Assembly (NCBI RefSeq): GCF_035594125.1
Contig: NC_087163.1
Coordinates: 10,667,501-10,731,500, forward strand
Length of the DNA: 64,000 bases
DNA from: Scylla paramamosain
Taxonomy: Eukaryota; Arthropoda; Malacostraca; Decapoda; Portunidae
Direction of reading: 5' to 3'
This document shows positions 38,901 through 53,107 of this stretch, one piece after another (the first letter of the stretch is position 1; each line of letters opens with the position of its first letter). Below the pieces are notes generated by a model. The model saw only the letters and a list, made by a program, of their open reading frames with translations, ran no database searches and was not told the DNA's origin. Both the position numbers and the translations under genes were made by a program.

Positions 38901-38953
38901 GTGAGTCTTCACTTTCTCTACCGTAGCCGTAGTTGTGGTATTTCAGTGACACA

Positions 38954-39411
38954 TTTTTTCTTTTTTTTATGTAGGAGGGACACCGGTCAAAGGCAACAAA
39001 AATAGAAAAAAAAAAAAAAAAAAAAAGCCTACTGAGATGCCGATTCCCGTACAGGGTCCAAAGTCAAAAATTAAAGGATAAGGATTTTGAAATTTCCCGC
39101 TTAAAGGAATTCCAGTCATAAGAAGGTGAAAATACAGAGGCAGGCAGGGATTTCCAGAGTTTACGAGTGATAGGGATGAATGACTGAGAATAATGGTTAA
39201 CTCTTGCATTAGAGAGGTGGACAGAATAGGGGTGAGAGATAGAAAAAAGTCGCGGGAGGAGGGGAGGCATACAGTTAGCAAGAGCAGTTAGCATGAAAAT
39301 ACCGGTAGAAGATAGCTAGAGATGCAACATTGCGGCGATGAGAATGAGACTGAAGACAATCATTTAAAGGAGAGGAGTTGATGAGATGAAAAGCTTTTGA
39401 CTCCAAAAGAG
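38954..39411 (-). mobile_element. LINE copy K, 3' half (split by copy J)
   Basis: A-tail, 3' UTR and C-terminal domain blocks (38967-39294) up to ...gaaaagcttttgactcca. Copy K resumes at 42524 with tgtctaaaagagtgg, exactly the next LINE residues, so it is one element broken by copy J. Confidence 0.85.
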
Positions 39412-42400
39412 AAGGAGGCAGTAGGCACCTGCCGAAACAATAATTACCCCCAGTAAGGTCTAAAGCACTGGAACAGTGGGTGCTGTGAAGTTATTATTAA
39501 ACTCAGCTGTGACGTCACTGAACGTTTCCCTTTGTGTCTCACAACACAAGGGGGCAGTCACAGCCTGCCCTCTAAAAACAACTCTCTTCCTCCATACAAA
39601 GCTACATGCACGTAATAACACACACACCCTTCACTCAAAATTAAAAAAATTCATGGCGACTCCTACACCAGCCTCGGAGTCCCCATCTGGGGAGGGGACC
39701 ACAAATGTCCCCCAGGTCGGACTGCCCTTCTGACGACGACCCTAAGTATCTTGTCAACTTTTTCTTCATTAACTTCTGCAAGATTCGTGGTCTAAAATCT
39801 AATTTTCAATCTGTAGAACACCACCTCTCCCCTTCTAAACCTCATCTTCTTTTCCTTACTGAAACTCAGGTGTCTGAGGCAAGTGACAGTAGCCCCTTTT
39901 CTGTTCCCTCCTACTTTCTCTATCCTCATTTTCGATCCAAAGCTGGATGTTGCGTTTTGTGCGCAACGATCTAACTTGCTCTCGTGCCCACGCTCTTGAA
40001 TCTTCCGAGTTTTCCACCATCTAGCTACGACTACAGAGTCTCTCTTTCTGTGTCGTATATCTCTCACCCAAGTCCTCTGACTATAAGAAATTCTTTGACT
40101 ACTTACCTTCCAAAGTGGAGCACATTCTGACTCTCTTCCCCTCTACAGAGATCTCCATTCTTGGAGACTTCAATGTTCACCTGGTTCATCCTGGTAAACT
40201 ATCCTTCAACTCTAATATCCTCCATGACCTAGAGCAATTGGTGCCGCATCCAACTCGTATTCCTGACCGTCTTGGGGATACGCCCAACATTCTTGACCTT
40301 TTCCTGACCTCTAATCCTTCTGCTTATGCTGTCACTCTCTCTTCTCCGTTGGGCTCCTCCGACCACACTCTCATATCTGTATCTTGTCCTATCGCTCTAA
40401 TCCTTCCTCAGGATCCTCCTAAGCGAAGGTGCCTCTGGCGTTTTGCTTTCGCTAATTGTGGGGATCTGAGGGGGTATTTTGCTGATTTTCCTTGGAATGA
40501 CTACTGCTTCCGTATCAGAGACCCGTCTTTGTGTGCTGAGCACATAACAAAGGTGATAGTGTCTGGCATGGAGGCGTATATTCCTCACTCTTTTTCTCGA
40601 CCTGAACCTTCCAAAGCTTGGTTTAACACAACTTGTTCTCGTGTTCTCCAGCTAGCCAAAAACTGCTTTATTAACAGAAAGTGTTTAACCTCCCTCGTGA
40701 CTTCTGGCATCTAGCCAAAAACATCTCCATTAACTTTGCTTCTTCTTCTTTCCCTCCTTTATTTCAACCAGATGGTACTACTGCTATCACATGCATTTCT
40801 AAAGCTGAACTCTTCGCTCAAAACTTTACTAATAACTCTACCTTAGACGATTCTGGGCTTGTTCCTCCCTCTGACTACTTCATGCTACCTTTTAAAATTC
40901 TTCATAATGATGTTTTCCATGTCCTCGCTGGCCTAAACCCTTGGAAGGCTTATGGACCTGATGGGGTCCTTCCTATTGTTCTCCGAAACTGTGCCTCTGT
41001 GCTTGCACCTTACCTAGTCAAACTCTTTCAGCTCTGTCTGTCAACATCTACCTTTCCTTCTTGCTAGAAGTTTGCCTACATTCAGCCTGTTCCTAAAAAG
41101 GGTGACCGTTCTAGTCCCTCTAAATATCGTCCAATTGCTTTAATTTTCTGCCTATCTAAAGCCTTTGAATCTATCCTTAACAGGAAGATTCTTAAACATC
41201 TTTCACTTCACAACCTTCTATCTTATCGCCAGTATGGGTTCTGTCAAGGCCGCTCTACTGGTGATCTTCTGGCTTCCCTTACTGAGTCTTGGTCATCCTC
41301 TTTTAGAGATTTTGGTGAAACTTCTGCTGTTGCCTTGGATATATCAAAAGCTTTTGATAGAGTCTGGCACAAAGCTTTGATTTCCAAACTACTCTTCTGC
41401 GGCTTCTATCCTTCTATCCGTAACTTCATCTCAAGTTTCTTTTCTAACCGTTCTATTGCTGCTGTGGTAGACAGTCACTGTTCTTCTCCTAAATCTATTA
41501 ACAGTGGTGTTCCTCAGGGTTCTGTCCTGTCATCCACTCTTTTCTTATTATTCATCAATGACCTTCTAAATCAAACTTTTTACCCTATCCATTCCTACGC
41601 TGATGATAACACCCTGCACTTTTCCGTCTTTTCATAGACGTCCAACCCTTCAAGAAGTAAGAACGCCTAACTTCTGATCTTTCTAAAATTTCTGATTGGT
41701 GCAGAGCAAACTTGGTATTGTTCAGTCCCTCAAAACTCAATTCCTCCATCTATCAACTCGACACAACCTTCCAGACAACTATCCCCCTCTTCTTGAATGA
41801 AACTCAACTGTCCCTCTCTTCTACACTGAACATCCTCGGTCTGTCCTTTACTTATAATCTGAACTGGAAACTTCACATCTCATATCTAGCTAAAACAGCT
41901 TCTATAAAGTTAGGTGTTCTGAGACGTCTCCGCCAGTTTTTCTCACTCTCCAGCGTCTAACTCTATACAAGGGCCTTATCTGTCCATGTATGGAGTATGA
42001 TGCTTCACATCTCTGGGGTGTTCCACTCATGCCGCTCTTCTAGACAGGGTGGAATCAGTAGCTTTTCGTCTCATCAACTCCTCTCCTCTAACTTACTGTC
42101 TTCAGCCTCTCTCTCATCGCCACAATATTGCATCTCTAGCTGTCTTCTACCGCTATTTTCATGCTAACTGCTCTTGTGATCTTGCTAACTGCATGCCTCC
42201 CCTCCTCCCGCGGCCTCGCTGCACAAGACTTTCTTCTTTCTCTCATTCCTATTCTGTCCACCTCTCTAATGCAAGAGTTAACCAGTATTCTCAATCATTC
42301 ATCCCTTTCTCTGGTAAACTCTGAAACTACCCGCCTACTTCTGTATTTCCACCTTCCCATAACTTGAATTCCTTCAAGAGGGAGATTTCCAGAGACTTAT

Positions 42401-42523
42401 CCTTCATTTTTTGAGTACCGCTTTGGACTCTTTTCTTGGACTGGCATCTTAGTGGGCTTTTTTATCTATTGGATTTTGTTGCCTCTGGCCAGTGTCACTC
42501 CTACATAAAAAAAAAAAAAAAAA
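39412..42523 (+). mobile_element. LINE copy J, nearly full length, inserted in copy K
   Basis: 5' start ggaggcagtaggcacctgccg, 5' UTR to 39652, ATG at 39653, EN 39653-40600, linker 40600-41000, RT 41050-41640, C-terminal region to 42412, 3' UTR ending ggccagtgtcactcctacat and a poly-A to 42523. About 3.1 kb including a roughly 35-bp deletion near 40185 (histidine-rich block shortened to VHLVHPG). Stops and frameshifts in all domains. aaaagag flanks both ends (39405-39411 and 42529-42535), a possible target-site duplication. Confidence 0.9.
40115..40714 (+). pseudogene. LINE endonuclease C-terminal half (copy J)
   Basis: A 199-aa frame: [20 protein letters not shown] (catalytic GDFN kept; the following HHLW block deleted), [32 protein letters not shown] (catalytic SDH kept), then linker [20 protein letters not shown]. 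It is the best-preserved catalytic motif set among the endonuclease fragments here, though the deletion removes part of the active-site loop. Confidence 0.82.
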
Positions 42524-43497
42524 TGTCTAAAAGAGTGGTATGAGTGGAACCTCCCCAGACATGTGAAGCATACTCAATACATTGACGGATAATGCCCTTG
42601 TACAGAGTTAGCAGCTTGAGGAAGGGTGGAGGGATTGAGAAAAACTGGCGGAGACGTCTCAAAACGTCTAACTTTATAGAAGCTGTTTTAGCTAGAGATG
42701 AGATGTGAAATTTCCAGTTTAGATTATAAGAAAAGGACAGACCGAGGATGTTATGTGTAGAAGAGAGGAACAGTTGAGTGCCACTGAAGAAGAGAGGATA
42801 GTTGTCTGGAAGATCGTGTCGAGTTGACAGATGGAAGAATTGGGTTTTTGAGGCGTTGAACAATACCAAGTTTGCTCTGCCCCAATCAGAAATCTTAAGA
42901 AGATCAGAAGCCAGGCGTTCTGTGGCTCCCCTGCGTGAACTGTTTACTTCCTGAAAGGTTCGACGTCTATGAAAAGACGTGGAAGAGTGCAGGGTGATAT
43001 CATCAACGTAGGAGTGCATTGGACAAGAAGTTTGGTTTAGAAGATCATTAATGAATAAGAGGAAGAGAGTAGGTGACAGGACAGGACTCTGAGGAACACT
43101 ACTCTTAATAGATTTAGAAAAACAGTGACCGTCTACCACAGCAGTAATAGAACGGTCAGAAAGGAAACTTGAGATGAAGTTGCAGAGAGAAGGGCAGAAG
43201 CCGTAGGAGGGAAGTTTGGAAATCAAAGCTTTGTGCCAGACTCTATGAAAAGCTTGTGATATGTCTAAGGCAAATTGCAAAAGTTTCACCAAAATCTCTA
43301 AAAGAGGATGACCAAGACTCAGTAAAGAAAACCAGATAATCGCTAGTAGAGTGGCCTTGGCGGAACCCATTTTGGCGAGCAGATAAACGGTTGTAAAGTG
43401 ATAGATGTTTAAGAATCTTCCTGTTGGGGATAGATTAAAAACTTCAGACAGGTAGTAAATTTAAACAGTAGGATGATAATTTTAGGGATTAGAACCA
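42524..43497 (-). mobile_element. LINE copy K, 5' half (RT), split by copy J
   Basis: The minus-strand frame 42501-43370 (289 aa, its first residues running into copy J's tail) contains the finger-region LLEILVKLLQFALDISQAFH (motif A degraded), SSVPQSPVLSPTLFLLFINDL (motif B with G lost), SYVDDITLHS (YADD changed to YVDD) and [20 protein letters not shown]. It is 5'-truncated at about 43497. More diverged than copy J, as expected of the older element. Confidence 0.85.
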
Positions 43498-43969
<472 letters not shown>

Positions 43970-44158
43970 TTCTTATATGTCGAATTTCACTACAAGAGAA
44001 CATAAATCAACTACAGCACGCCTTGGTATAGGTTAAACACATGAAGCATAAAATATTTAAAAAAAAAAATCTGCAACAGAGTTGTCTATATGTAATCAAG
44101 TGCACAATATTTTAATAGTGCTACAGGTGCTCTTCCTAAAAGAGAAACACTGGCATGA

Positions 44159-45110
44159 ATGGTGCGTAAACAACGCAAGACACCAGGCGGAGACCCTTTA
44201 ACTGACGATATACAGAAATCAATTAGAGGAGAAGATTTTGTTATCTATGAAAGTGACAACCTGCTAATTCTGTCAACGCCTCGAAATGAAAAGTTTCTTG
44301 CTTTCAAAGACAATTGGTTGTGTGATAGAACTTTTGATTCTGCGCCATTAAGCTTCCAGCTGTATACAATACATGTTGTGCTGGATGAGAGTCATACTGT
44401 TCCCTTGGTATACTGTATCGCAAGGAACAAAAACCAAGTAACTTATTACTTTTTAACACGCTCAAACAAGTAAGACCAGGTCTTAATTCTTTGTCAGTCA
44501 CCATTGATTATGAAAAGGAGACTCTTAATAGCATCTCTGCTTATTTCCCAAACACAAACATTTATGGATGTTTTTTTTTCCTTTTATTTTGGACAGTGTT
44601 TGCGGAGAAAAATACAAGAATACTCGTACAGGCTTGGTATAACGACCCAACAAATGCGTTGACTGTGAAATCTGTTCAAACTTTAGCATTTGTGCCAGTT
44701 AATGACGTTGAAAGTTTGAATGAATTTGTCTCATCTTTAGATGATGAAACTGATGAACTTCTCTCAGAATATCTTCACTACTTTGAAGCGACATGGATTG
44801 GTGTTATACAACATGGAAGACGACGAAGACCAGCGTTTGATCTCAGCATGTGGAACACAACAGAGAGAACTATAAACGGCATTCCACGAACAACAAACTC
44901 TTTAGAAGGATAGCATAAAGCGTTTGAGCAGAGCAGCAATCACCCTCAAACTCTTTGCCGTCTGGTTTCAAACTAAGAAAAGAGCAGTCATATTGGGAGT
45001 TGACAAGTGAGCAGGTACAATCAGGAGTAGAGTTATTAAACCAGTTATTAAACTCAAGACTAAAGTCTCTCACTGATAAGAGTGAGAATTGATTTCTTGA
45101 GAGCAATTAC
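44159..45110 (+). pseudogene. MULE (MuDR-like) transposase remnant
   Basis: Frame 44159-44473 gives ...NWLCDRTFDSAPLSFQLYTI (W..D.TF..AP..F.QLYTIH: first catalytic D) then VPLVYCIARNKNQVTY (VPLVYAL...K.E.TY). After a frameshift, 44491-44913 gives VTIDYEKETLNSISAYFPNT (second catalytic D, here DYE), IYGCFFF (expected GC.FH), and ATWIGVIQHGRRRRPAFDLS then WNTTERTINGIPRTTNSLEG (expected NSVEGWHR). This motif order is characteristic of the MULE/Phantom transposase DDE domain. Decayed C-terminal sequence (SNHPQTLCRL) continues to about 45110. Terminal inverted repeats were not identified. Confidence 0.82.
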
Positions 45111-45249
45111 CTCCAGTCTTTAAATATTTATGGTCTTTGATTTTTATAATACATGTTTTTAAATAAATTTCCTTATAATTAATAAATTTTAAACTTTTGT
45201 CACTTACAATAAAGATTTGTTTTTATTTTGCTTTTTAACCTTTTTAACT

Positions 45250-45450
45250 CTTTGGCCAAATGTCTGGTCAGTTCGTCTGTCTGTCTTTAAAACTGAAAGT
45301 AATATATAAAAAAAAATATGTCTGTTCGGCCAAGTGTCCGTTCGGCCAAGTTTCTGTTCCGTCAAATGTCCGTCAGCCAAATGTCAGTTCGGCCGAATGT
45401 CCGTCGGTGAAATATCCGTAAGCCAAATGTCCGTCGGAGAAATGTCAGGG
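45250..45450. repeat. Minisatellite of ~15-16 bp units (aatgtccgttcggcca)
   Basis: About 10 degenerate units, clearest at 45315-45445. Confidence 0.85.
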
Positions 45451-45454
45451 AACT

Positions 45455-46080
45455 CTTATTTTAGCATCAGTGACAATAAGATCGCTGATGCTGCCGCCAA
45501 GACTGCCCTGTCTGATGAAACACCACACAGCTTCCTCTTCCTTTCTACACCGCAAGACGCCTCATCTCTTGCATAAGCCAAACCTCCTGGAACAACACAC
45601 TTCATATCACTTCTATGGGTCAATACTGCAGAGACTTCTCCCCACAGCCTTAGGTGAAGAAACAGTCAAGCGTGATGGATGTAGCTCACCCGCCTCTCCC
45701 TAGTCAAGCAACACTCATCACTCCCCTATATTGCCTGCGTTTGACCCTTTCTTTCACTGTTCCTGGTGCAAGAACATACAGGGCACCATGGAACACTTCC
45801 TGCTGCAGTGACCACGTTTCTTTTCACACCGTGCCTTGTTTCGCAGCTATCTCCTAGCCCTGTGAGTCGCCAGTTTTGACCTCCCCAACCTGCTGACAGC
45901 GATAGGCGTTCACCCCTCACAACAGTCTGCAGTTATTCGCCTCAACTGCGCATAAATTAAGAAAACAAGACAGCTGCCATGCTCACACCATAGGACGTCA
46001 CCAGGGCTCATAAATCACAATCTCAAAGCCCTGAAGAAAGAAGAATAGGGAGCTCGAGCTGCCGAGCTCCTGCATATTGC
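45455..46080 (+). pseudogene. C-terminal RNase H tail of a different LINE
   Basis: ISDNKIADAAAKTALSDETP corresponds to the G.N..AD..AK.A end of an RNase H domain. Across frames follow a Cys-rich region (tgcaagaacatacagggcacc), MEHFLLQ-type sequence near 45789, the block VASFDLPNLLTAIGVHPSQQ (45868-45927) and SAVIRLNCA then KKTRQLPCSH. This layout (RNase H, HCCH-like, C-terminal block) is that of RNase-H-bearing I/R1/Nimb-type LINEs. It is distinct from the main LINE family, which has no RNase H. Confidence 0.65.
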
Positions 46081-46190
46081 ATTGTCGCGTGTGACGATTT
46101 TCGCAAAGAACGGACGTTTTTCAGTAGTATATAATTATTCTATGGCCAAGGATTTTGTCTCTTCTAAAAATCCGTTGTTTCAAAGATTGA

Positions 46191-46963
<773 letters not shown>

Positions 46964-47447
46964 CGTGCTATATTAAGACCTGACAGCATAACACTGGTTC
47001 ACCCTTACCCCTTCATAATGAAATTGCCCCTTGCACTGTCTAATACTGTAAGTTATATGTATCATAATATTAAAGATTACAACCTAACGTAACTAACCTA
47101 ATATTAAGAGTACTTTATCAAAGATCCCCAAGGTGAAAGGCAAACAGAAAAAAAAAGAATAAATAAATACAATAAATAAATAAATAATTAAAAAGACAGC
47201 CTTTTTGATTGAGATGAAAACAATGATTCACTTTTGCATACAGGTACGCCTATGTTAGATGGAATTGTTAGATTGAAGATGAAAATAGATCATACCTTGG
47301 AGATGGCCACGAAGTTATAAACACCTCACTCCCATGTGACAGTACTTAGATTCCCTAATGGCATCGGCAGTACTACACTTTTACATAAAGAACACAATTA
47401 GTCTATTACCGAAATGTCCATTTACATTATGTAATATGTCCTTACAG

Positions 47448-47491
47448 GTCAGGAGTACACCTACGACCAAGACCTCGACCAGTACAATGAG
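47448..47491 (+). CDS. CCDC169-like: CCDC169-like gene, exon C (44-nt microexon)
   Basis: Short internal exon of 44 nt. The acceptor is tatgtccttacag and the donor is AATGAG|gtaggt. It completes a GGT (G) codon with the last base of exon B, then reads QEYTYDQDLDQYNE and ends in phase 0. Both borders and the incoming phase agree with exon B, which is the main support. The acidic, tyrosine-rich segment sits where vertebrate CCDC169 has a variable linker between its two helical blocks (from memory). A CA-repeat starts about 20 bp into the following intron. Confidence 0.68.
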
Positions 47492-47504
47492 GTAGGTCAG
47501 TCGG

Positions 47505-47511
<7 letters not shown>

Positions 47512-47568
<57 letters not shown>
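47512..47568. repeat. (CA)n microsatellite just after exon C
   Basis: About 28 units. Confidence 0.97.
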
Positions 47569-47572
<4 letters not shown>

Positions 47573-47898
47573 ATTTTTTTCTAGGGTTGTGGAACTACAT
47601 ATAAAAAAAGAGAAAAGTGGTACATAAAAAAAAGGAAAAGTATGCTGGAGGTCGAAGAAAAAAAATAAAATAAACAGGTATTCTCTTTCAATGAGACTAG
47701 ACTCAACTAAAGCGTCAAGGGTGAGACTTCAGGGATACAAGATTACCACATAAGGGAAAAAAAAAAATGCAAGGAGGCGGAAACATGATATTGTCAAGTA
47801 AAGGACTTAAAGTGCAATATATAGATATAGAAACATTTGATGAGATGTAGTTAAGAGCAGTTAAAATTAAAACCAAGGAAGTTGATATAATGATAGCA

Positions 47899-48560
<662 letters not shown>

Positions 48561-48863
48561 AATATGTTTATGAAACTTGTAGATTGGTTTCTGGTTTTGT
48601 ACATAAAATCATCAATCCCAATTTATGTGTTATTTCTTTCTCTAACATTACGTATCTCCGTTGCTCACTTGTTTTTGTTTTTTTTTACAATTTTTACACA
48701 TAGCTATGCTAGACGATCATTTTATTTTTTTCTACTTAGTACCATTGTCTAGACACTCTTTTATTTCTCCATAACATATTCCTGCGATAGTGCTTGTCTC
48801 TGACAAGTTTAACATATATTGGTTTTCTCTGACAAACTTAACATTCTTGCTAAACATTAACAG

Positions 48864-48962
48864 TTCGAGCTGCTGCGACTGATGAAGAGACTCGAGCGTG
48901 AGAGGAACAACCTGTATAGTGACCTCAGAAATAGCAGCTGGCTTCTCGACAACCACTCTAAG
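48864..48962 (+). CDS. CCDC169-like: CCDC169-like gene, exon D (coiled coil)
   Basis: Internal exon of 99 nt, phase 0 at both ends, 33 codons. The acceptor is taaacattaacag and the donor is TCTAAG|gtgtgt. The peptide starts FELLRLMKRLERERNNLYSD and ends DNHSK. The LL.LMKRLE.E...L pattern followed by a terminal SK matches the remembered LL.QLEEEKKTLES...SK block of CCDC169. The donor is the first GT unit of a roughly 100-bp GT microsatellite, so many alternative in-register donors follow directly. Confidence 0.75.
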
Positions 48963-48995
48963 GTGTGTGTGTGTGTGTGTGTGTGTTTGTGTGTA

Positions 48996-49062
<67 letters not shown>
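48963..49062. repeat. (GT)n microsatellite that forms the exon D splice donor
   Basis: About 50 GT units with a few interruptions (gttt, gtatgtga). The first unit is the intron's GT. Confidence 0.97.
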
Positions 49063-49065
<3 letters not shown>

Positions 49066-49179
49066 ATCCTCTGCAGGTATGATATCTTGTTGGAATCCTT
49101 CCTGTTGACCTAGGTAAGTACTTTGGTATCGTTCCTTTTATGGTAAAACTCTTCTAAATACACCAACATATATTTTTTC

Positions 49180-50160
49180 GCTGTTGCTGGAAGTTCGCCT
49201 ACATTCAACCTGTTCATAACTAACGATTTATAATTTAGATTATATTGTTTTTTTTTTCGAAATATTTTCCTTTTATTGTCAAAATGAAAATTCTTAAAAG
49301 TCTATCGGCTCTCAATTTTCTTTCTGATCTTCAGTATGAATTCCGTAAAGGACGATCAACTGGCTATCTTATAGCTTTTCTTACTAAATCTTGGTAACAA
49401 GGATTCTTAAGGATTTTGATGAATACTTTTTTGTTGCCTTATGGCTTACATATATTAAAAGCTTCTCGAGTGTTCTAAGACTTTTAATAGTGGTGTTTCA
49501 GGGGAGCGAGGGTTCTACATACCTCATCGTGTTGGCAAAATTCAAACAAGAAAACAACAGGGCTTTACCCTATCACCCAATCTCTTCCTATTACTCATAA
49601 ATTCAGCTAAACGTTTTGTACTTTCCACTCTTATGCTGATGACTATCCTGCATTTCTCACATCTATTTGACGAACGTTCACCTCAATAGGGATTAAACAA
49701 ATTACCCAGAGAACATACAAAACTCTTCACTTTAGAGCTTCCCTAAAGTTTCTGAGTGGAAAAGAAAAGAAAAAGTTTTGTTCAATACCTCTAAAACTCA
49801 CTTTCTTCATATGTCTAATCGACATTGTCCTTATCCCCTTTTCTTTAATTACAACAATGTCCGTCCCCTATTTTGAATCTATTTTGACCATCTTTAACTG
49901 AAAATCCCAGCTGGAAACAACTTCTCTGAAGTTCATATATTGTGTCGTCTTTTTCAGTTTTTTGTTTTTGTTCGGATGTTAACCCTATATATTTCTCCTT
50001 GTATGGAGAAAGGACTCATATATTGTAACTCTACTCACACAGTCCTGTTGAGGTTTTTCGGTTAGTTTCTCTGTTTTCAGTCTTTCACATTCCACCGATA
50101 TGTTCCGTACCTTCTTATTTTCAACCGTTGTGTCTATCGTTACTGCTCTTCTAATATGAG
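49180..50160 (+). mobile_element. LINE copy O, old and strongly diverged
   Basis: Collinear with RT of the main LINE but with low identity: gttgctggaagttcgcctacattcaacctgttc, atgaaaattcttaaaagtctatcggctctc, cagtatgaattccgtaaaggacg, tggtgtttcaggggagcg (GVPQG remnant), tcttatgctgatgac (YADD remnant, 49630), aatacctctaaaactcactttcttca, and a LY..L..C-like region to 50160. It shows that the family, or a relative, has been active over a long time. Confidence 0.7.
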
Positions 50161-51412
50161 CATTGCTGTTATAGTCAGTGGATCATGTTGAACAACAAAA
50201 AAATCTTACATCTGATATGAACATTCACTGTATTGCTGCTAATTGTGTTCCCAGGCTTTTGGCCACCGAACAGAAGGAACACCTGGCAGAGGTCTGCCAA
50301 AAATCCTGTCAATGGGGACTAGATGCGTTAACCTTTATGTTAACGGTCACCATTAAAAACGAAACTAAGGTCTTCGGGCCCCTTGCGATTTTTCTTCTTT
50401 CCGAAGGTGAAACTGCAATTGAATGGATGCCATTTTGACGAGGAGTTTCAGCGCGAGTAGCAGGCGACTGACACGTTACAAGCGTTAGAGTTTTGTAACA
50501 GTGAAATATTGTTAGTTTAAATCTGATTATTCAGGAACCAGAAGTGCAAGGTTAATATTCTGAGGGTAGTGATAATTGTTTTCCTCTCTTAGTTTACTCA
50601 TAAAATATCTAAATAGGAATATCTATTATCTGTAATAATTTATTAACGACTAACGTTATGAATATTATATTAAAAGAATCGATGGTGGGTAGGCAGAAGG
50701 AACATAAAGGATATACATAGAACCCTGTGAAATCTATCACCTACCTTGTCACACTGTCACATAACATCACAAGCACCTCGCCCAGAAACGCCGCACCATC
50801 CTCGAAGCAGAGATCTAGCCAGCTGAAAGGGTATGTGCTGTTTGCTTGAGCGAACACCTACACGGATAAATAACTGGACAAAGACTTAAAACCAAAACAC
50901 TCCAAATATACTTACTGATCATTGAGTGTATGAAACTGGAAGTAAGTGCGTGTGACACCGGAAAAAAAAAAAAAAATACGACTTAATCGTGGTGACACAT
51001 TGAAAGTGACCATGACAGAAACTACGAATAATTTGCTTACTGGTAATGTATTTGAGGATAACAGAACCATATGGGCTCAAGCCCCATTATTTAAAATTTG
51101 AGAAAACTGCATCCAAAGTTTATCAACAATAACACCATTTCTAAGAAAGACATCGATTTCAAATAAGTTTCAGACGAAAACCCTGCTCTTTAGATTTTTT
51201 TTACCCCCCCAAAAAAAAAAAAGATCGCAGGGTGCGTATGCGCGCTAACACGTAAAATGTTTTAAGTTTGTGTACATTTTTTTTTTTTTTTGCATGATCT
51301 GGGATTTAAACCTTAATAACATGTTTTATCTGAAATAAATAAAGTTTTTAACATCTTCCAGGTATCACAACAACAAAAAGAACAGAGTATATCAACAACA
51401 ACAACAACAGTA
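50161..51412. other. Intron sequence; one short unrecognised frame
   Basis: The plus-strand frame 50178-50438 (LLATEQKEHLAEVCQKSCQW...) is open for 86 aa, but it has no family match and is out of phase with exon D. The rest is AT-rich. Confidence 0.3.
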
Positions 51413-51416
51413 ATAA

Positions 51417-51466
<50 letters not shown>
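51413..51466. repeat. (AAT)n microsatellite
   Basis: About 18 units. Confidence 0.97.
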
Positions 51467-51467
<1 letters not shown>

Positions 51468-52071
51468 CTACATGAAACAAAAGTATCATAGACTCAGAGT
51501 ATTGAAAAATAGAAAATACTAGTATTGGTACTCCAGTACATTAGTTACTTAAAAGAAAGCAACAAATTGAAGGATGAATGAATGTTATGTTAAAGAATGT
51601 CATTAAAATAATAAGTCAGTAATGATGGTAAGATAAAGTATTAACAGGTGTCACTGGTTAGTCAGAGGAAAAGATTGGGTATGTAGGATATTTGAGCAGG
51701 CCTCGGGGAGGAAGCGTGAGGAAAGCTAATAAGCAGCGCGGTGACTGGCTCTTGGTGACATGTTCTGAATTTGTTCTGAATTAAGGCGTCCCTTGGCTCA
51801 ACCACCGTACGCAACACGTGAATCCCAAGTCGTTAAGTCGTGACTCCACTTGCTACTACAGGAGTTTCAACCATATGGAAGGTGGAAAACAGTGTTGCAA
51901 ACGTCATACTTAGACAGATGAGAGTTGCCAATTCTTTTGATATGTGTAACTCCATATTCGGGGAGGTGGTGCTTGAACCCCTATGGTCCTGATGATGAAA
52001 TGAGAAAATGTTGTGTTTTCTGTATGTCTAACTATTTTAATTTCTACTATTAGTGATATGGCGTTAATTGA

Positions 52072-52075
<4 letters not shown>
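51467..52075. other. Intron sequence, no gene seen
   Basis: Nothing recognised. Confidence 0.4.

Positions 52076-52103
<28 letters not shown>
52076..52103. repeat. (GT)n microsatellite
   Basis: About 14 units. Confidence 0.95.
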
Positions 52104-52990
<887 letters not shown>

Positions 52991-53085
52991 CAAAGACTAT
53001 CACGACGAATTGAGTAAAGGACGTCCAAAAGTCTTCTGAGACGCCGAGAGCACGGTCCCACCGACAGGCCAATAACATATACTGA

Positions 53086-53107
53086 ACAGTACATGTACAT
53101 GTACTGT
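53086..53107. repeat. Perfect 22-bp palindrome
   Basis: acagtacatgtacatgtactgt equals its own reverse complement, and is followed by a further overlapping acagtacatg copy. Confidence 0.95.

Noticed and set aside
39405..39411. Reading the abutting minus and plus LINE ends at 39.4 kb as a deliberate head-to-head arrangement
   Set aside because: Better explained by insertion of copy J into copy K, since K continues at 42524.
50254..50438. Segment after gtgttcccag reading LLATEQKEHLAEVCQKSCQW
   Set aside because: Helical-looking, but out of phase with exon D and no downstream donor restores the frame; exon E already fits exon D directly.
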